Shown here piece after piece: positions 43,876-52,459 of a stretch of 64,000 nucleotides of DNA (positions within the stretch are counted from its first letter, which is position 1; each line of letters begins with the position of its first letter). The position numbers and the translations under genes were made by a program. This DNA is from Microvirga terrae (GTDB taxonomy: Bacteria > Pseudomonadota > Alphaproteobacteria > Rhizobiales > Beijerinckiaceae). A model generated the notes under the pieces. That model was not told the origin of the DNA. It saw only the letters and a list, made by a program, of their open reading frames with translations, and did no database searches. The stretch covers positions 2,365,001-2,429,000 of the forward strand of contig NZ_CP102845.1 of assembly GCF_013307435.2 (NCBI RefSeq), in the 5' to 3' direction.

Positions 43876-44697
43876 CTAGCGCTCCGCCGACCGGCGGCTT
43901 CCGCCGTCGATCTGCTGGCCGATCAGCGCGATGGCCTGCTGGTACACGGAGGCGGCGTTCCAGGCCTGGATGGCCCGGAAGTTGGGCTCGCCGGGCTGAT
44001 AACCCGCGCCGGCCCGCCAGCCATGGGCCTTGAGGAAGTTGGCGGTCGCCTCCAGGGCGTCGGCCGTTCGGTCGAGGTTGCCGCCATTGGCATAGGCCAG
44101 GATGTTCTTGGGCATGAACTGGGTCTGGCCGATCTCTCCGTGCATGGAGCCGCGCGCATTGCTCGCGAGGATGCCGCGGTCGATCAGGGTGAGCGCCGCA
44201 TAGAGCTGGTCGGTGAAGAACTCCGACCGGCGGCAATCGTAGGCGAGCGTCGCCACGGCCGAGAGCGTGTGCTGGTTGCCGCGCTGGGTGCCGAAGGCGG
44301 TCTCCATGCCCCAGATGGCGATGAGCGGTCCCGGCGGCACGCCGTAGCGCTGCTCGAGGGACGCGAACAGGGCCGCGTTCGATTGCTTGAGCGAGCGCCC
44401 GCGCGACACGATCACGTTCGCGCCGCGCTTGGCCATGAACTGGTCGAGGGAGAGCCGGAAGCTCTTCTGGCCGCGGTCGGCCCGGATCGTGGCGGTCGCG
44501 TAATCGGTGTCCATGAGGGCCGAGATGGCCGTCGGTCCGATGCCGCGGGCCCGGGCCTCCGGGGCGAAATCCTGCTTCCACTGCTCGAAGCCGGCTGCGG
44601 AATTGCCGCATTGCGCGGCATTGGCCGTGTGGGCGGTTCCGGCGAGCGTCACCAGGGCCGTGACGGCCGCGATCCCAAAGTGCCAGCCCCTTGTCAT
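43876..44697 (-). CDS. Lytic murein transglycosylase, MltB-like (SLT family 3/slt_2)
   Basis: The 273-residue exported protein has a signal peptide (cleavage after ANAAQ, no lipobox) and the MltB core, with Glu132 in IAIWGMETAFG as catalytic acid. GSMHGEIGQTQFMPKNILAYA is another family signature. It cleaves peptidoglycan glycan strands to 1,6-anhydromuropeptides in the periplasm. It has no peptidoglycan-binding C-terminal domain and ends with an Arg/Ser-rich tail. It is a single gene flanked by repeats and a hypothetical gene. Confidence 0.9.
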   Translation of the reverse strand: MTRGWHFGIAAVTALVTLAGTAHTANAAQCGNSAAGFEQWKQDFAPEARARGIGPTAISALMDTDYATATIRADRGQKSFRLSLDQFMAKRGANVIVSRGRSLKQSNAALFASLEQRYGVPPGPLIAIWGMETAFGTQRGNQHTLSAVATLAYDCRRSEFFTDQLYAALTLIDRGILASNARGSMHGEIGQTQFMPKNILAYANGGNLDRTADALEATANFLKAHGWRAGAGYQPGEPNFRAIQAWNAASVYQQAIALIGQQIDGGSRRSAER

Positions 44698-44858
44698 TCC
44701 GATCTCCTTACTGGTCGTCTGTCGTCATGGGTAACGGTGCCGGAGCAACCCGGCCAAGTTGAGGCATAACGGCCAAGCTGGACCATCGGATCCACAGACC
44801 TGTGCATTATCTAGGGTATCGGACCCGAAAGGGGACCCGCTCGTCGCCGACGCGGCCC

Positions 44859-45728
44859 TCACTCCACCTGGACGGCGCCGAGGCCGAAGCCGGTCTTGTC
44901 GTTCGTGATCCACACCGCGCCGTCGCCGAGCATCATGCCCTTGTCGCGCACGAACACGGTCTCGAACGTGGTTTTCGCCACCGCGTCGCGCACGCCCTGG
45001 TTCAGGACCGTCTCCCTCGCGGCGATCAGCTGCTCCCGGGTGCGGATCGTGCGCCGCACCTTTCCTGTCACCGTCACCGGGTAATGCGCCGTGCGGGCGA
45101 GAAGCTCGGGATCGTTCGACCGGAACGCCGCCTTCACGCGCCGGAAGCCGATATAGGCCGCGTAGGGGTCGAAGTTCTGGGCCCGGAAGCTCGCCTCGAT
45201 CTCCGGGGTCAGCTTCGGCCGGGAGAAGCCCGAATCCGGCGTGCGGACCGGCAGGTCGAGGGAGCGCCGCAATTCCCGCACCAGGAGGTTGAGGGCCCGG
45301 TGGCGGTCGTAGAGCGTCTGGAGTTCCGGCGAGCGGCCCTGGCCGTTGCCCTCGGCCAGCGACCCGGTGATCTCCTGCCGGGCCGTCTTCGGGTCCGAAG
45401 CCCCGTTGCGCCCGCCGCGCCCGCCGGCGGCGGCGTCGAGCTTGGTGTCGAGCTGGTTCCGGGCGATCCAGACCCGCTCCTCCACCTCGGCCAGAACCTC
45501 CTCGTGCGACGGCCTGAAGCCCGGCCCCTTGCCGAGGTCGGAGGGCAGGGCCTTCATGGCGTCCTGGGGCTTGGGGCCCTTGGGCTCCTCGGACGGATAG
45601 CGGGGATCGATCTTGTAGGTGCGGCCATAGACCCGGACGAAGAAGGGATCGGCCTTCGCCGGAACGGCGACCGACAGGGCCAGCCAGCACCCGAGCAGCC
45701 CGAGGCATCTGACGGTAAACCCGGTCAT
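44859..45728 (-). CDS. Secreted protein of unknown function
   Basis: The protein has 289 residues from ATG 45728 with a signal peptide (LLGCWLALSVAVPAKAD). The mature part contains FFVRVYGRTYKIDPRY, a charged middle region with a Gly/Arg-rich stretch (AGGRGGRNG), and a C-terminal half with a KVRRTIRTREQLIAARETVL helix and an ending that resembles NTF2-like or DUF4440-type strands (MLGDGAVWITNDKTGF). I do not recognise the full-length family. It is on the same strand as the MltB-like gene, 161 bases upstream, so it may be co-regulated with it. Confidence 0.7.
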   Translation of the reverse strand: MTGFTVRCLGLLGCWLALSVAVPAKADPFFVRVYGRTYKIDPRYPSEEPKGPKPQDAMKALPSDLGKGPGFRPSHEEVLAEVEERVWIARNQLDTKLDAAAGGRGGRNGASDPKTARQEITGSLAEGNGQGRSPELQTLYDRHRALNLLVRELRRSLDLPVRTPDSGFSRPKLTPEIEASFRAQNFDPYAAYIGFRRVKAAFRSNDPELLARTAHYPVTVTGKVRRTIRTREQLIAARETVLNQGVRDAVAKTTFETVFVRDKGMMLGDGAVWITNDKTGFGLGAVQVE

Positions 45729-45921
45729 GGCCGTGTCGCTCCCTGAGGACGCCGCCGACCCGTGGCGCGGTCCGGCGGCGAGAGGTGAAACGCTAGAGCG
45801 ACATATGGCCAAACTTGCGGCGGTGGCGGGCAAGCGTGGCAATTTCTCGTCCATGGACGCCGCCTGAACCGGTGAGGCGCGAGCCGCCTCCTCATGTCAT
45901 CACCGGATCAACCCAACCCTC

Positions 45922-46017
45922 CACGTCATCACCGGGCTTGTCCCGGTGATCTCGATGGTCCGAGGCGTCGCGCCTTTCAGGATCGGGATGGCCGGCACAA
46001 GGCCGGCCATGACGTGA
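45922..46017. repeat. Paired palindromic intergenic repeat, copy 3
   Basis: CACGTCATCACCGGGCTTG...CCCGGTGAT (45922-45950) and GATGGCCGG...CCGGCCATGACGTGAG (45987-46017) repeat the copy 2 layout. A partial extra CATGTCATCACCGG lies just before it at about 45893. Confidence 0.8.
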
Positions 46018-46054
46018 GTGGGTTGTCGTCGGGTGCGCTGTTGCGCACCGTCGC

Positions 46055-47224
46055 CTACCGCCCCCGCCGCCGCGTGGTTCGGGACGGGGCCTTCAGGCGG
46101 TAGCGCTGGGTGTCGGTGCGTTCGCGGTTGGCGATGGTGTCCTGCCGCTCGCCGGCGAGCACCGCCACGATGTCGTCGCGCACGGCCGGGAAGAGCCGGT
46201 AATATTGATGGCTCTGGAAATCGTGGCCCGGATCGATGGCGTCGCTCACGTCCACTGCCGTGACCTTGTCGCTGATCATCGCCATGTTGTCCGGCCCGTC
46301 CACGCCCAGGCGCGGCCCGTTGAACTTGGTCACGGAGCTAAGGGTCGAGAGGATCCAGTCCTTCTGCGTGTGGTAGACCGTCACGCGGCTGCCGAGCCGG
46401 GGCAGGTAGCGCAGCTCCTTGGGATCGTCGAACGCGTCCTCGTCCTCGTCGGCCGCCGCCAGGACGATCTGGTCGAAGGTCCGGCGCAGGCGGTTGGGAT
46501 CGGGCGCTTCCGTCGGGAGCGCCACCAGGGCCGGAAGCGGACGCTCCTCTATGTCCGTCGCCGGCGCATCGACCGTGCGCACGTATTCGCGCGGCTCGCC
46601 CTGGGGCACCAGCATCAGGGCCTGCACCGCGTAGCGGAACGCGTAATTGCCCATGCTGTGGCAGATGAGGTGCAGCGGCTGGCGGCACAGGTCCCGGCGC
46701 GGCAGGGAATCGATGAAGTCGTAGAGGATGCGCATGGTGCGCGCGATGGCGACCCCCGAGGCCCGGGCGGTGCCGCGGTCGTGGAAGTAGTCGGTATAGG
46801 GCAGGGGCGTCGGCAGGAGCGTCCCGATGGACGGCCACGAGAACGCGAACACGTTGGCGTCGATGCCGTAGAAGGTCAGGATCGACGCGGCGCGCTCGAT
46901 GGCCTCCTGGAAGGTGTTCGAGAAGCCGTGGATCACCACCAGGGTCGGCCGTCCGCCCTCCTGCATGTCCTGCCGCAGCTTCTCGAAGATGTCGCGGCTG
47001 CCGCGCCGGATCACCGGCCCGATGAGCTGCTCCGGCGCCACGTAGAGCGACCCCGGCACGAAGCGCGATCCCGTCGTCGTAACGCTCGCCTGCGCGCTGC
47101 CGAACCGCACCGCCGTGCCGTCGATGGGCCCGAGCTCCGAGCCGAAACCGACGATGTTGTCGGGGCTCCCCTCGGTGAGCGGCATGCGGTTGGTCGCGAA
47201 ATACACCGTCACGGTCTGCGCCAT
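46055..47224 (-). CDS. Alpha/beta hydrolase, DUF900 type
   Basis: The 389-residue protein starts with VTVYFATNRMP, the usual N-terminus of DUF900 hydrolases. It has the oxyanion-hole VIHGFSNTFQEAIERAA, the nucleophile elbow ICHSMGNYAFRYAV, and a late His in DPGHDFQSHQYY. The elbow reads C-H-S-M-G where the family and lipases have G-x-S-x-G. The Ser is retained, so activity is still expected. The substrate is unknown. An Arg-rich tail (TTRRRGR) ends it. It has no signal peptide. ATG 47224 is preferred over an in-frame GTG at 47239. Confidence 0.85.
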   Translation of the reverse strand: MAQTVTVYFATNRMPLTEGSPDNIVGFGSELGPIDGTAVRFGSAQASVTTTGSRFVPGSLYVAPEQLIGPVIRRGSRDIFEKLRQDMQEGGRPTLVVIHGFSNTFQEAIERAASILTFYGIDANVFAFSWPSIGTLLPTPLPYTDYFHDRGTARASGVAIARTMRILYDFIDSLPRRDLCRQPLHLICHSMGNYAFRYAVQALMLVPQGEPREYVRTVDAPATDIEERPLPALVALPTEAPDPNRLRRTFDQIVLAAADEDEDAFDDPKELRYLPRLGSRVTVYHTQKDWILSTLSSVTKFNGPRLGVDGPDNMAMISDKVTAVDVSDAIDPGHDFQSHQYYRLFPAVRDDIVAVLAGERQDTIANRERTDTQRYRLKAPSRTTRRRGR

Positions 47225-47298
47225 CGGACGTGTCTCCACCCGCCGTCAGTGTGCCACGGTCGGGCGTCGGTGTCAGCCGAGGGTGGCCCCGGACCCCG

Positions 47299-47360
47299 CC
47301 ACGTGGTCACCGGCCTCGACCACCCGCGACGTCATCACCGGGCTTGTCCCGGTGATGACG
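47299..47360. repeat. Paired palindromic intergenic repeat, copy 4 (partly degenerate)
   Basis: GACGTCATCACCGGG...CCCGGTGATGACG (47328-47360) is intact. The partner element to its left is degenerate (CACGTGGTCACCGG from 47299). It lies between the sugar-binding-protein stop and the DUF900 gene start. Confidence 0.7.
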
Positions 47361-47391
47361 GGGAGAGGTGGGGCGCGCAGTGGCAGACGCC

Positions 47392-48690
47392 TCAGTTCAC
47401 CTTGCGCAGCACGGCGTTGCCGTCCTCGACGATGCGCTGGGCCGCGTCCGCGATCGACATCTGGCCGAAGGCCACTTGGTCGGCGACCTTGCGCATGACG
47501 TTGTTGTCGAACTCGACGGCGCCGATCGGGACGGGCGGCGGGTAGTCGCTCACCTTGTCGGCCAGGAGGTTGACGTAGTCGACGGTGGCGCGCTCGACCT
47601 CGTTCAGGCTCGGCAGGATCGCCTCGCGCACCTTCGGCGACATGGGCACGCCGCGCTCGACGCCGAGAATCTTGCCGGCCTCGACATCGTTGACGAAGAA
47701 GCTGATGAAGGCCGCGGCCTTGTCGGCCTGCTTGGTCGTCGAGCCGATGCTCCAGATCAGCGCCGGCCGGTAGTAGTGGCCGGATTTCGCGCCTCCGCCC
47801 GCCTGCGGCACCATGGTGATCCCGAGCTTGTTCTTGGTCAGGAGCTGGTAGCCGATGAGCTGGTTCGAATAGGTGAGGCCCATGGCCGACTTGCCGAGCG
47901 CCAGCGAGTTGCGCTCGATCTGGTTCTGGTCGAGGGTCTGCACGTCGGCCGGTACGCAGCCGTTGCGCTTGCGCAGGTCCTCCCAATAGGCGAACCACTC
48001 CTTCGCGTCGTCGACCGTGCAACCGAGCTTGGCGTCTTCCGTGTAGAGGCGCTTGCCGCGCTGGCGCAGCCACACGTCGAACACGTAGTGATAGCGGGCC
48101 CCGTAGGGCGCGCCCCAATAGTCCGGCCGGCCCACCGCCTTGGTGACGTCGACCGCCATGTCGGCGAATTCCTTCCAGGTGGTCTCGTGGGTCGGCGGCT
48201 TGATGCCGGCCTTCTCGAACACCGTCTGGTCGTAGAAGAGCGAGAACGAGTTGAGGCCGAGCGCCACGCCGTAGATCTTGCCGTTGGCCCGGCACAGATC
48301 GACCATCTTGTCGCCGAAGCTCGAGATGTCGAGCTGCTTGCCGACGAACTCGTCCATGGGCTTGGCGGCGCCGCGCCCGGCATAGTCGGCGAGGCTGCTC
48401 GGCTCGAGCTGGAACACGTCCGCGATGTTGCGGCCCGCCATCTGGGTGCCGATCTTGGCCCAGTAATCGGCCCCGACGGGCTCGCCCGCGATCTCGATCC
48501 CGGTGCGCTCCTGGAACAGCTTGCCCACCTCCGTTGTGCGCCGCGCGCGGTCCGGCGATCCCCACCAGGTGCAGCGCAGCCGGCCGCCTTCGCCCTGCGC
48601 CCAGCTCAGGCCCGGCGCGCCGACGGCAGCAGCGCCGCCGAGCGCGAGGGCGGATTTCAACAACGTACGACGATTGACATCATTCTTCAT
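47392..48690 (-). CDS. Sugar ABC transporter substrate-binding protein, orphan (SBP family 1, Tat-type signal)
   Basis: The 432-residue protein has a twin-arginine signal (NRRTLLKSALALGG, cleavage after SWAQ). The mature sequence has the family-1 pattern: TWWGSPDRARRTTEVGKLFQERTG, GRNIADVFQLEPSSL, PTHETTWKEFADMA and PALIWSIGSTTKQADKAAAFISFF. There are no permease or ATPase genes beside it. It follows the lacI/DUF2264/dehydrogenase/isomerase genes on the same strand after 78 bases and is probably the uptake receptor for the same sugar derivative. The rest of the transporter would have to be encoded elsewhere. Confidence 0.9.
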   Translation of the reverse strand: MKNDVNRRTLLKSALALGGAAAVGAPGLSWAQGEGGRLRCTWWGSPDRARRTTEVGKLFQERTGIEIAGEPVGADYWAKIGTQMAGRNIADVFQLEPSSLADYAGRGAAKPMDEFVGKQLDISSFGDKMVDLCRANGKIYGVALGLNSFSLFYDQTVFEKAGIKPPTHETTWKEFADMAVDVTKAVGRPDYWGAPYGARYHYVFDVWLRQRGKRLYTEDAKLGCTVDDAKEWFAYWEDLRKRNGCVPADVQTLDQNQIERNSLALGKSAMGLTYSNQLIGYQLLTKNKLGITMVPQAGGGAKSGHYYRPALIWSIGSTTKQADKAAAFISFFVNDVEAGKILGVERGVPMSPKVREAILPSLNEVERATVDYVNLLADKVSDYPPPVPIGAVEFDNNVMRKVADQVAFGQMSIADAAQRIVEDGNAVLRKVN

Positions 48691-48768
48691 GGTTTCCTCC
48701 CGGTCGCTTCTGGATCTATTCTTCGCGAGGTGGCGAGAAGCGCGCCCCCCGGAGTGTCGTTATAGAAG

Positions 48769-49587
48769 TCAGGCGGCGCCAGGCGGGCGCGCCTTGTCTT
48801 CTTCCGACAATTGCACTTCTTCCAACACTTGACGGAACACGGCCGCATCGGCCCGGAACTGTTCGGGGCTGTCGTCCCGGACGAATTCCAGGATGGCGAA
48901 ACGCTCGCCCGGCCAGCGTGTGGCGGGAGCGTTGGTCAGAATCTCGGTCCAGTAATCGCGTTGGTCCGCCAGCGGATAGCGCGTCTTCTCGCGGTCCCAG
49001 GCGAAGACATGGACATGCGACGTGTCGGAGCCGACCGCGCGGAATTCGTCGAGCGCCTCGTCGAGGGGAAGGCCCGGGCGCGGCTGCCAGTAGAGAAACA
49101 CGTTCGGGTCGTCGATCTCCGCCATGAGCCTTTGCGCCGAGGCGCGTTCATCGGTGAGCGAATTGGGATGGTACTCGAGCCCGAGGGTCACGGACACCGC
49201 GTCGGCGAGCCGCGCCATGCGCCGGATCAGCGCGGCCGCGTGGGCGCGCTCGTCCGGGGAATAGGTGGCGGAATCGCGGTTGCGCGATCCGGGCCAGATG
49301 CGGATGTTGGGAGCGCCGAGCGCCTGCGCGGTTTCGAGCACGGTCGCGAAGGCCTGCTCGTCGTCGCTCGGCGGCGCGATGTAGGATCCGTAGGAGATCA
49401 CCGAGAGGCCGGCATCTTCCGTCAGGCGCCGGACGTGGCGCGCGAAGTCGGGTTGCCCGGGAGGAACATGCACGTCGCCGCCCCATTCGATCCCCGCGAT
49501 GCCGCATTCGGCCGCGAGCCTGACGACGGTCCTCGGCGCAAGCGTGCGGAACGTGACCGAGCACAGGCCGGGCCGGAACCTCGTCAT
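48769..49587 (-). CDS. Sugar phosphate isomerase/epimerase-like TIM-barrel protein
   Basis: The 272-residue AP-endonuclease-2/xylose-isomerase-like barrel has IEWGGDVHVPPGQP near residue 33, then VISYGSYIAPPSDD, ALGAPNIRIWPGSRN, LGLEYHPNSLTDE with a likely metal-binding Glu, and HVHVFAWDREKTRYP with metal-binding His. The enzymes of this group isomerise or epimerise sugars and keto acids, or dehydrate inosose-type compounds. Its ATG overlaps the stop of the dehydrogenase by four bases. Together with the DUF2264 protein and LacI regulator it forms a sugar-derivative catabolic operon. Confidence 0.85.
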   Translation of the reverse strand: MTRFRPGLCSVTFRTLAPRTVVRLAAECGIAGIEWGGDVHVPPGQPDFARHVRRLTEDAGLSVISYGSYIAPPSDDEQAFATVLETAQALGAPNIRIWPGSRNRDSATYSPDERAHAAALIRRMARLADAVSVTLGLEYHPNSLTDERASAQRLMAEIDDPNVFLYWQPRPGLPLDEALDEFRAVGSDTSHVHVFAWDREKTRYPLADQRDYWTEILTNAPATRWPGERFAILEFVRDDSPEQFRADAAVFRQVLEEVQLSEEDKARPPGAA

Positions 49588-50597
49588 GCCATCGTCTCCA
49601 GGGCGGCCGGGGTAATGGCGGAGAGCAGGGGACGTCCCTCGACGAAGCGCTCGATCTCCTCGACGGTGAACTCGCCGAGCATCTCGCGCTCGTTGCCGAT
49701 GGCGCCCGCGATGTGCGGCGTGAGAAAGACGTTCGGCAGATCGTAGAGCGGAGACGATTCCTCCGGCACCTCCGGATAGGTCACGTCGATGATCGCGTCG
49801 ATGCGGCCGGTGCTGAGCTCGTCGATGAGATCGTCCTGATCGACGATGATGCCGCGCGCCGTGTTGATGAGCGTGGTCCCGTCGCGCATGAGCGCCAGGT
49901 GCCGGCGCGCGATCATGCCCTGGGTCGAGGGCAGGGCGGGCGCGTGGATCGACACCACATCCGAGAGCCGCATGAGATCGTCGAGCGACACGCGCTCGGC
50001 GCCGAGCGCGGCCGCTTCGCGCGCGCTCACATAGGGATCGTGCAGAAGGACCCGGAAGCTGAAGGGCTCGAGATACTCGATGACGCGGCGGCCGATCCGC
50101 GACGCCCCGATGATGCCGATCGTGCGCCGGAAATTCCCCACCGGCTGCGCGGTCAGCGGGAACGTCCGCGAGCGGTTCCGATCCGCCCGGTAGAGGTCGC
50201 GGAAGCGGAACACCTGCTTGTTGGCGAACAGGATCGCCGCGAGGGTGAACTCGGCGACCGGGATCGCATTCGCCTCCGCCGCATGGGTGACCGCGATGCC
50301 GGCCTCGAGCACGTCCGGCGACAGGAAGCCTTTGACCGTGCCGGCCGCATGGGCGATCAGCCTGAGGTTCGGCGCCAGCTCGAGGATGTCGCGCCCGATG
50401 GCCGGGCAGCCCCAGCCGGTCACGAGGATCTCCGCCTGCCGGAGCAGAGCCGGGGCCTGCCCTTCGGTCACGGACCGGAGCGGGCTCGGGTCGAGGATCG
50501 TGCAGGACCGGGCCAGCCGGTCCAGCAAAGGTGACGTAAGGACACCTTCCGTACGGACAGGATCCATGGCGAAGGCGACGCGGGGGCGGCCGTTCAT
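49584..50597 (-). CDS. D-2-hydroxyacid dehydrogenase (NAD-dependent)
   Basis: The 337-residue enzyme has the phosphoglycerate-dehydrogenase-like layout: NAD-binding IGIIGASRIGRRV (the middle Gly of GxGxxG is Ala), NTARGIIVD with the catalytic Arg, then TPHIAGAIGNEREML with the catalytic His. It reduces or oxidises 2-keto or 2-hydroxy acids. It lies between the DUF2264 gene and the isomerase gene and overlaps both by four bases, so all three are co-translated. A sugar-acid substrate is likely from this context. Confidence 0.88.
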   Translation of the reverse strand: MNGRPRVAFAMDPVRTEGVLTSPLLDRLARSCTILDPSPLRSVTEGQAPALLRQAEILVTGWGCPAIGRDILELAPNLRLIAHAAGTVKGFLSPDVLEAGIAVTHAAEANAIPVAEFTLAAILFANKQVFRFRDLYRADRNRSRTFPLTAQPVGNFRRTIGIIGASRIGRRVIEYLEPFSFRVLLHDPYVSAREAAALGAERVSLDDLMRLSDVVSIHAPALPSTQGMIARRHLALMRDGTTLINTARGIIVDQDDLIDELSTGRIDAIIDVTYPEVPEESSPLYDLPNVFLTPHIAGAIGNEREMLGEFTVEEIERFVEGRPLLSAITPAALETMA

Positions 50598-52459
50598 GGC
50601 GTCGTCCTCCAGGCGATGGCGCCGACCCGGCGGCCGTCCCGGGCGATGAGAGCTTCCAGTTCCGCGATTGTCGGTGCGGTTGGTATCTCCTGCCAGAATC
50701 GGCCGGCATCGAACCGATCGGTCAATGCCAGGGCGGCGGTCGCCAGAATCGTTTCCCCGTTTGGGATTTCGCCGCGCAACTGGGGCACGAAGGTCTTCGG
50801 GTGGAGCAGATTGGTGTTGGGAGGCGCTTTCAGCGCGACTCCTCGTCTCTCAATCGATGATCCAAGATCCGCGATGCCGCTCATATCGGCCGCCCCGACC
50901 ACCCGCGCGGCGCCCGTGCGCTCCTCGATCGTCTCCAGCTTCCGGTAGGCGTCGGCCCGGGGAAGCGCGAAGCCGCCCTCGGCGGTGGCGAGCGGACGCG
51001 GCGTCCGGATCCGGTGGACCCGGATGTGCCATGGAGCGGCCGGCAGGAGCCAGGTCTCGACCTCAACGTCGGCCCAGGGCCGCCAGCGGGCATAGAGGAT
51101 CGTCCCGGCGATCAGGGCCTCCTCGTTGGTCTCGCGCACCCGGAAATGCCGGCCGTCGTCGCTGAAGCCGAGCATCCCGTCGAGCGCCGCGCCCTCGAAG
51201 ATCCGCTCGTCGCTCTCGACGCTGAAGGCATAGCGGGACGAATAGGCGAACTTGGCGTATTTCTCGCTGCCGAACCGCATCTGCAGGTTTTCCTGGCCGG
51301 ACGACAGGGCGACCACATTGCCGGGCGTGTGCATCATCACCATGCCGGGCTCCGGCTGCGGCGAAGGCTCCGAAAAGGCGGGAGCGGGCGCCTCCTCGGC
51401 GGTCCAGAACGGGTGCGAAGCGGGCAGGGCCAGCGGCAGGAAGGCCTTGAAGGCCCAGTAGGGGGAGCCGGCCGAATTGTAGTTCTCCGACATCAGCAGA
51501 TTGGCATAGCCGAACCCGACCGTGAGCACGCCGCTCCGGTCCGTGATCGGGTACTGGCCCCACCAGCGCAGATGACGGAGGTAGTAGCCCTTCACCTCGC
51601 CCCAGGGCAGGGCCTCCTCGTCGGCGAAGGCCAGGGCGGCCCAGAACCCCGCGCAGGCGAAGCGATAGGTCATGCTGCGGCCGAAGACGAGCGTGCCGCC
51701 ATCGTCCGCGAACCAGTGCCGGATATTCGGCGCGAACAGGCGCGCCCAGTCGCGGAACCGCTGCTTGCGCTCCCCGTCGGTGGTCGCCAGAGCCGCGTAG
51801 ATCAGCCCGTAGAAATGCATCGCGAAGGGGATGTAATGGTCGACCCTGGGGACGTTGCCGTCCCGGTACCAGCCGTCGCCGAGATAGAAGGCCTCAAGCT
51901 CCTGGAGGTATTGCTCGGTCAGGCTCCGGTCGAAATCGACCCCGACGCGCTCGAGACCGAGGTCGATCATCACCCGGAAGAACTTCCAGTTATTGTCGGC
52001 GAAAAGGAGAGGACGCGCCTCGAGCAGGTAGGTCGCCACGTTTCTCCGCGCCCGCTCGTCCAGGGGATCCCACAGGTGCTGGGGGATGAGCCGGAGCGCG
52101 AATCCGAGCGCCGCCAGCTCGACCATCCTCTGGTCGCGGTCGGTGACCTTGCCCCAGTATTCGGGATGCTCTGGATCCGTCCCGTTGGCGAGGCCTTTCG
52201 CGAAGAGGGGCCAATGCGGGAAGGCTCCGCCGCCGGCGGCATAGGGAGCCAGGCCCCAGAGCGGCCGGGCAAAGCCTTCCAGATCGGCGGCCGCCTGGTC
52301 GAAATGGGCCGCCGTGGCGCTCAGGCTCACCCGGGCGCCGCCTTCCGAAAACGCAGGGAGAAGCGGGTCGAAGAGGTCCAGGAGCGCCTGCTCGACATCG
52401 GCTCTCGTCCTGAGAGGGTTGGCCGCCAGAGGATTGGCATAGGCGGGCGTATAGGTCAT
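50594..52459 (-). CDS. DUF2264-domain protein (putative glycosidase/uronidase-like)
   Basis: The 621-residue protein has DUF2264 features: an alpha/alpha-barrel N-terminal half (residues to about 350: FARPLWGLAPYAAGGG, DNNWKFFRVMIDLGLERVG, GDGWYRDGNVPRVDHYIPFAMHFYGLIYA) and a beta-rich C-terminal half. To my knowledge proteins of this family have been linked to glycoside hydrolase family 154 with beta-glucuronidase activity; I cannot check this here. There is no signal peptide, so it would work on imported oligosaccharides. It overlaps the LacI gene stop by four bases and precedes a hydroxyacid dehydrogenase, which fits breakdown of an acidic sugar. Confidence 0.85.
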   Translation of the reverse strand: MTYTPAYANPLAANPLRTRADVEQALLDLFDPLLPAFSEGGARVSLSATAAHFDQAAADLEGFARPLWGLAPYAAGGGAFPHWPLFAKGLANGTDPEHPEYWGKVTDRDQRMVELAALGFALRLIPQHLWDPLDERARRNVATYLLEARPLLFADNNWKFFRVMIDLGLERVGVDFDRSLTEQYLQELEAFYLGDGWYRDGNVPRVDHYIPFAMHFYGLIYAALATTDGERKQRFRDWARLFAPNIRHWFADDGGTLVFGRSMTYRFACAGFWAALAFADEEALPWGEVKGYYLRHLRWWGQYPITDRSGVLTVGFGYANLLMSENYNSAGSPYWAFKAFLPLALPASHPFWTAEEAPAPAFSEPSPQPEPGMVMMHTPGNVVALSSGQENLQMRFGSEKYAKFAYSSRYAFSVESDERIFEGAALDGMLGFSDDGRHFRVRETNEEALIAGTILYARWRPWADVEVETWLLPAAPWHIRVHRIRTPRPLATAEGGFALPRADAYRKLETIEERTGAARVVGAADMSGIADLGSSIERRGVALKAPPNTNLLHPKTFVPQLRGEIPNGETILATAALALTDRFDAGRFWQEIPTAPTIAELEALIARDGRRVGAIAWRTTP

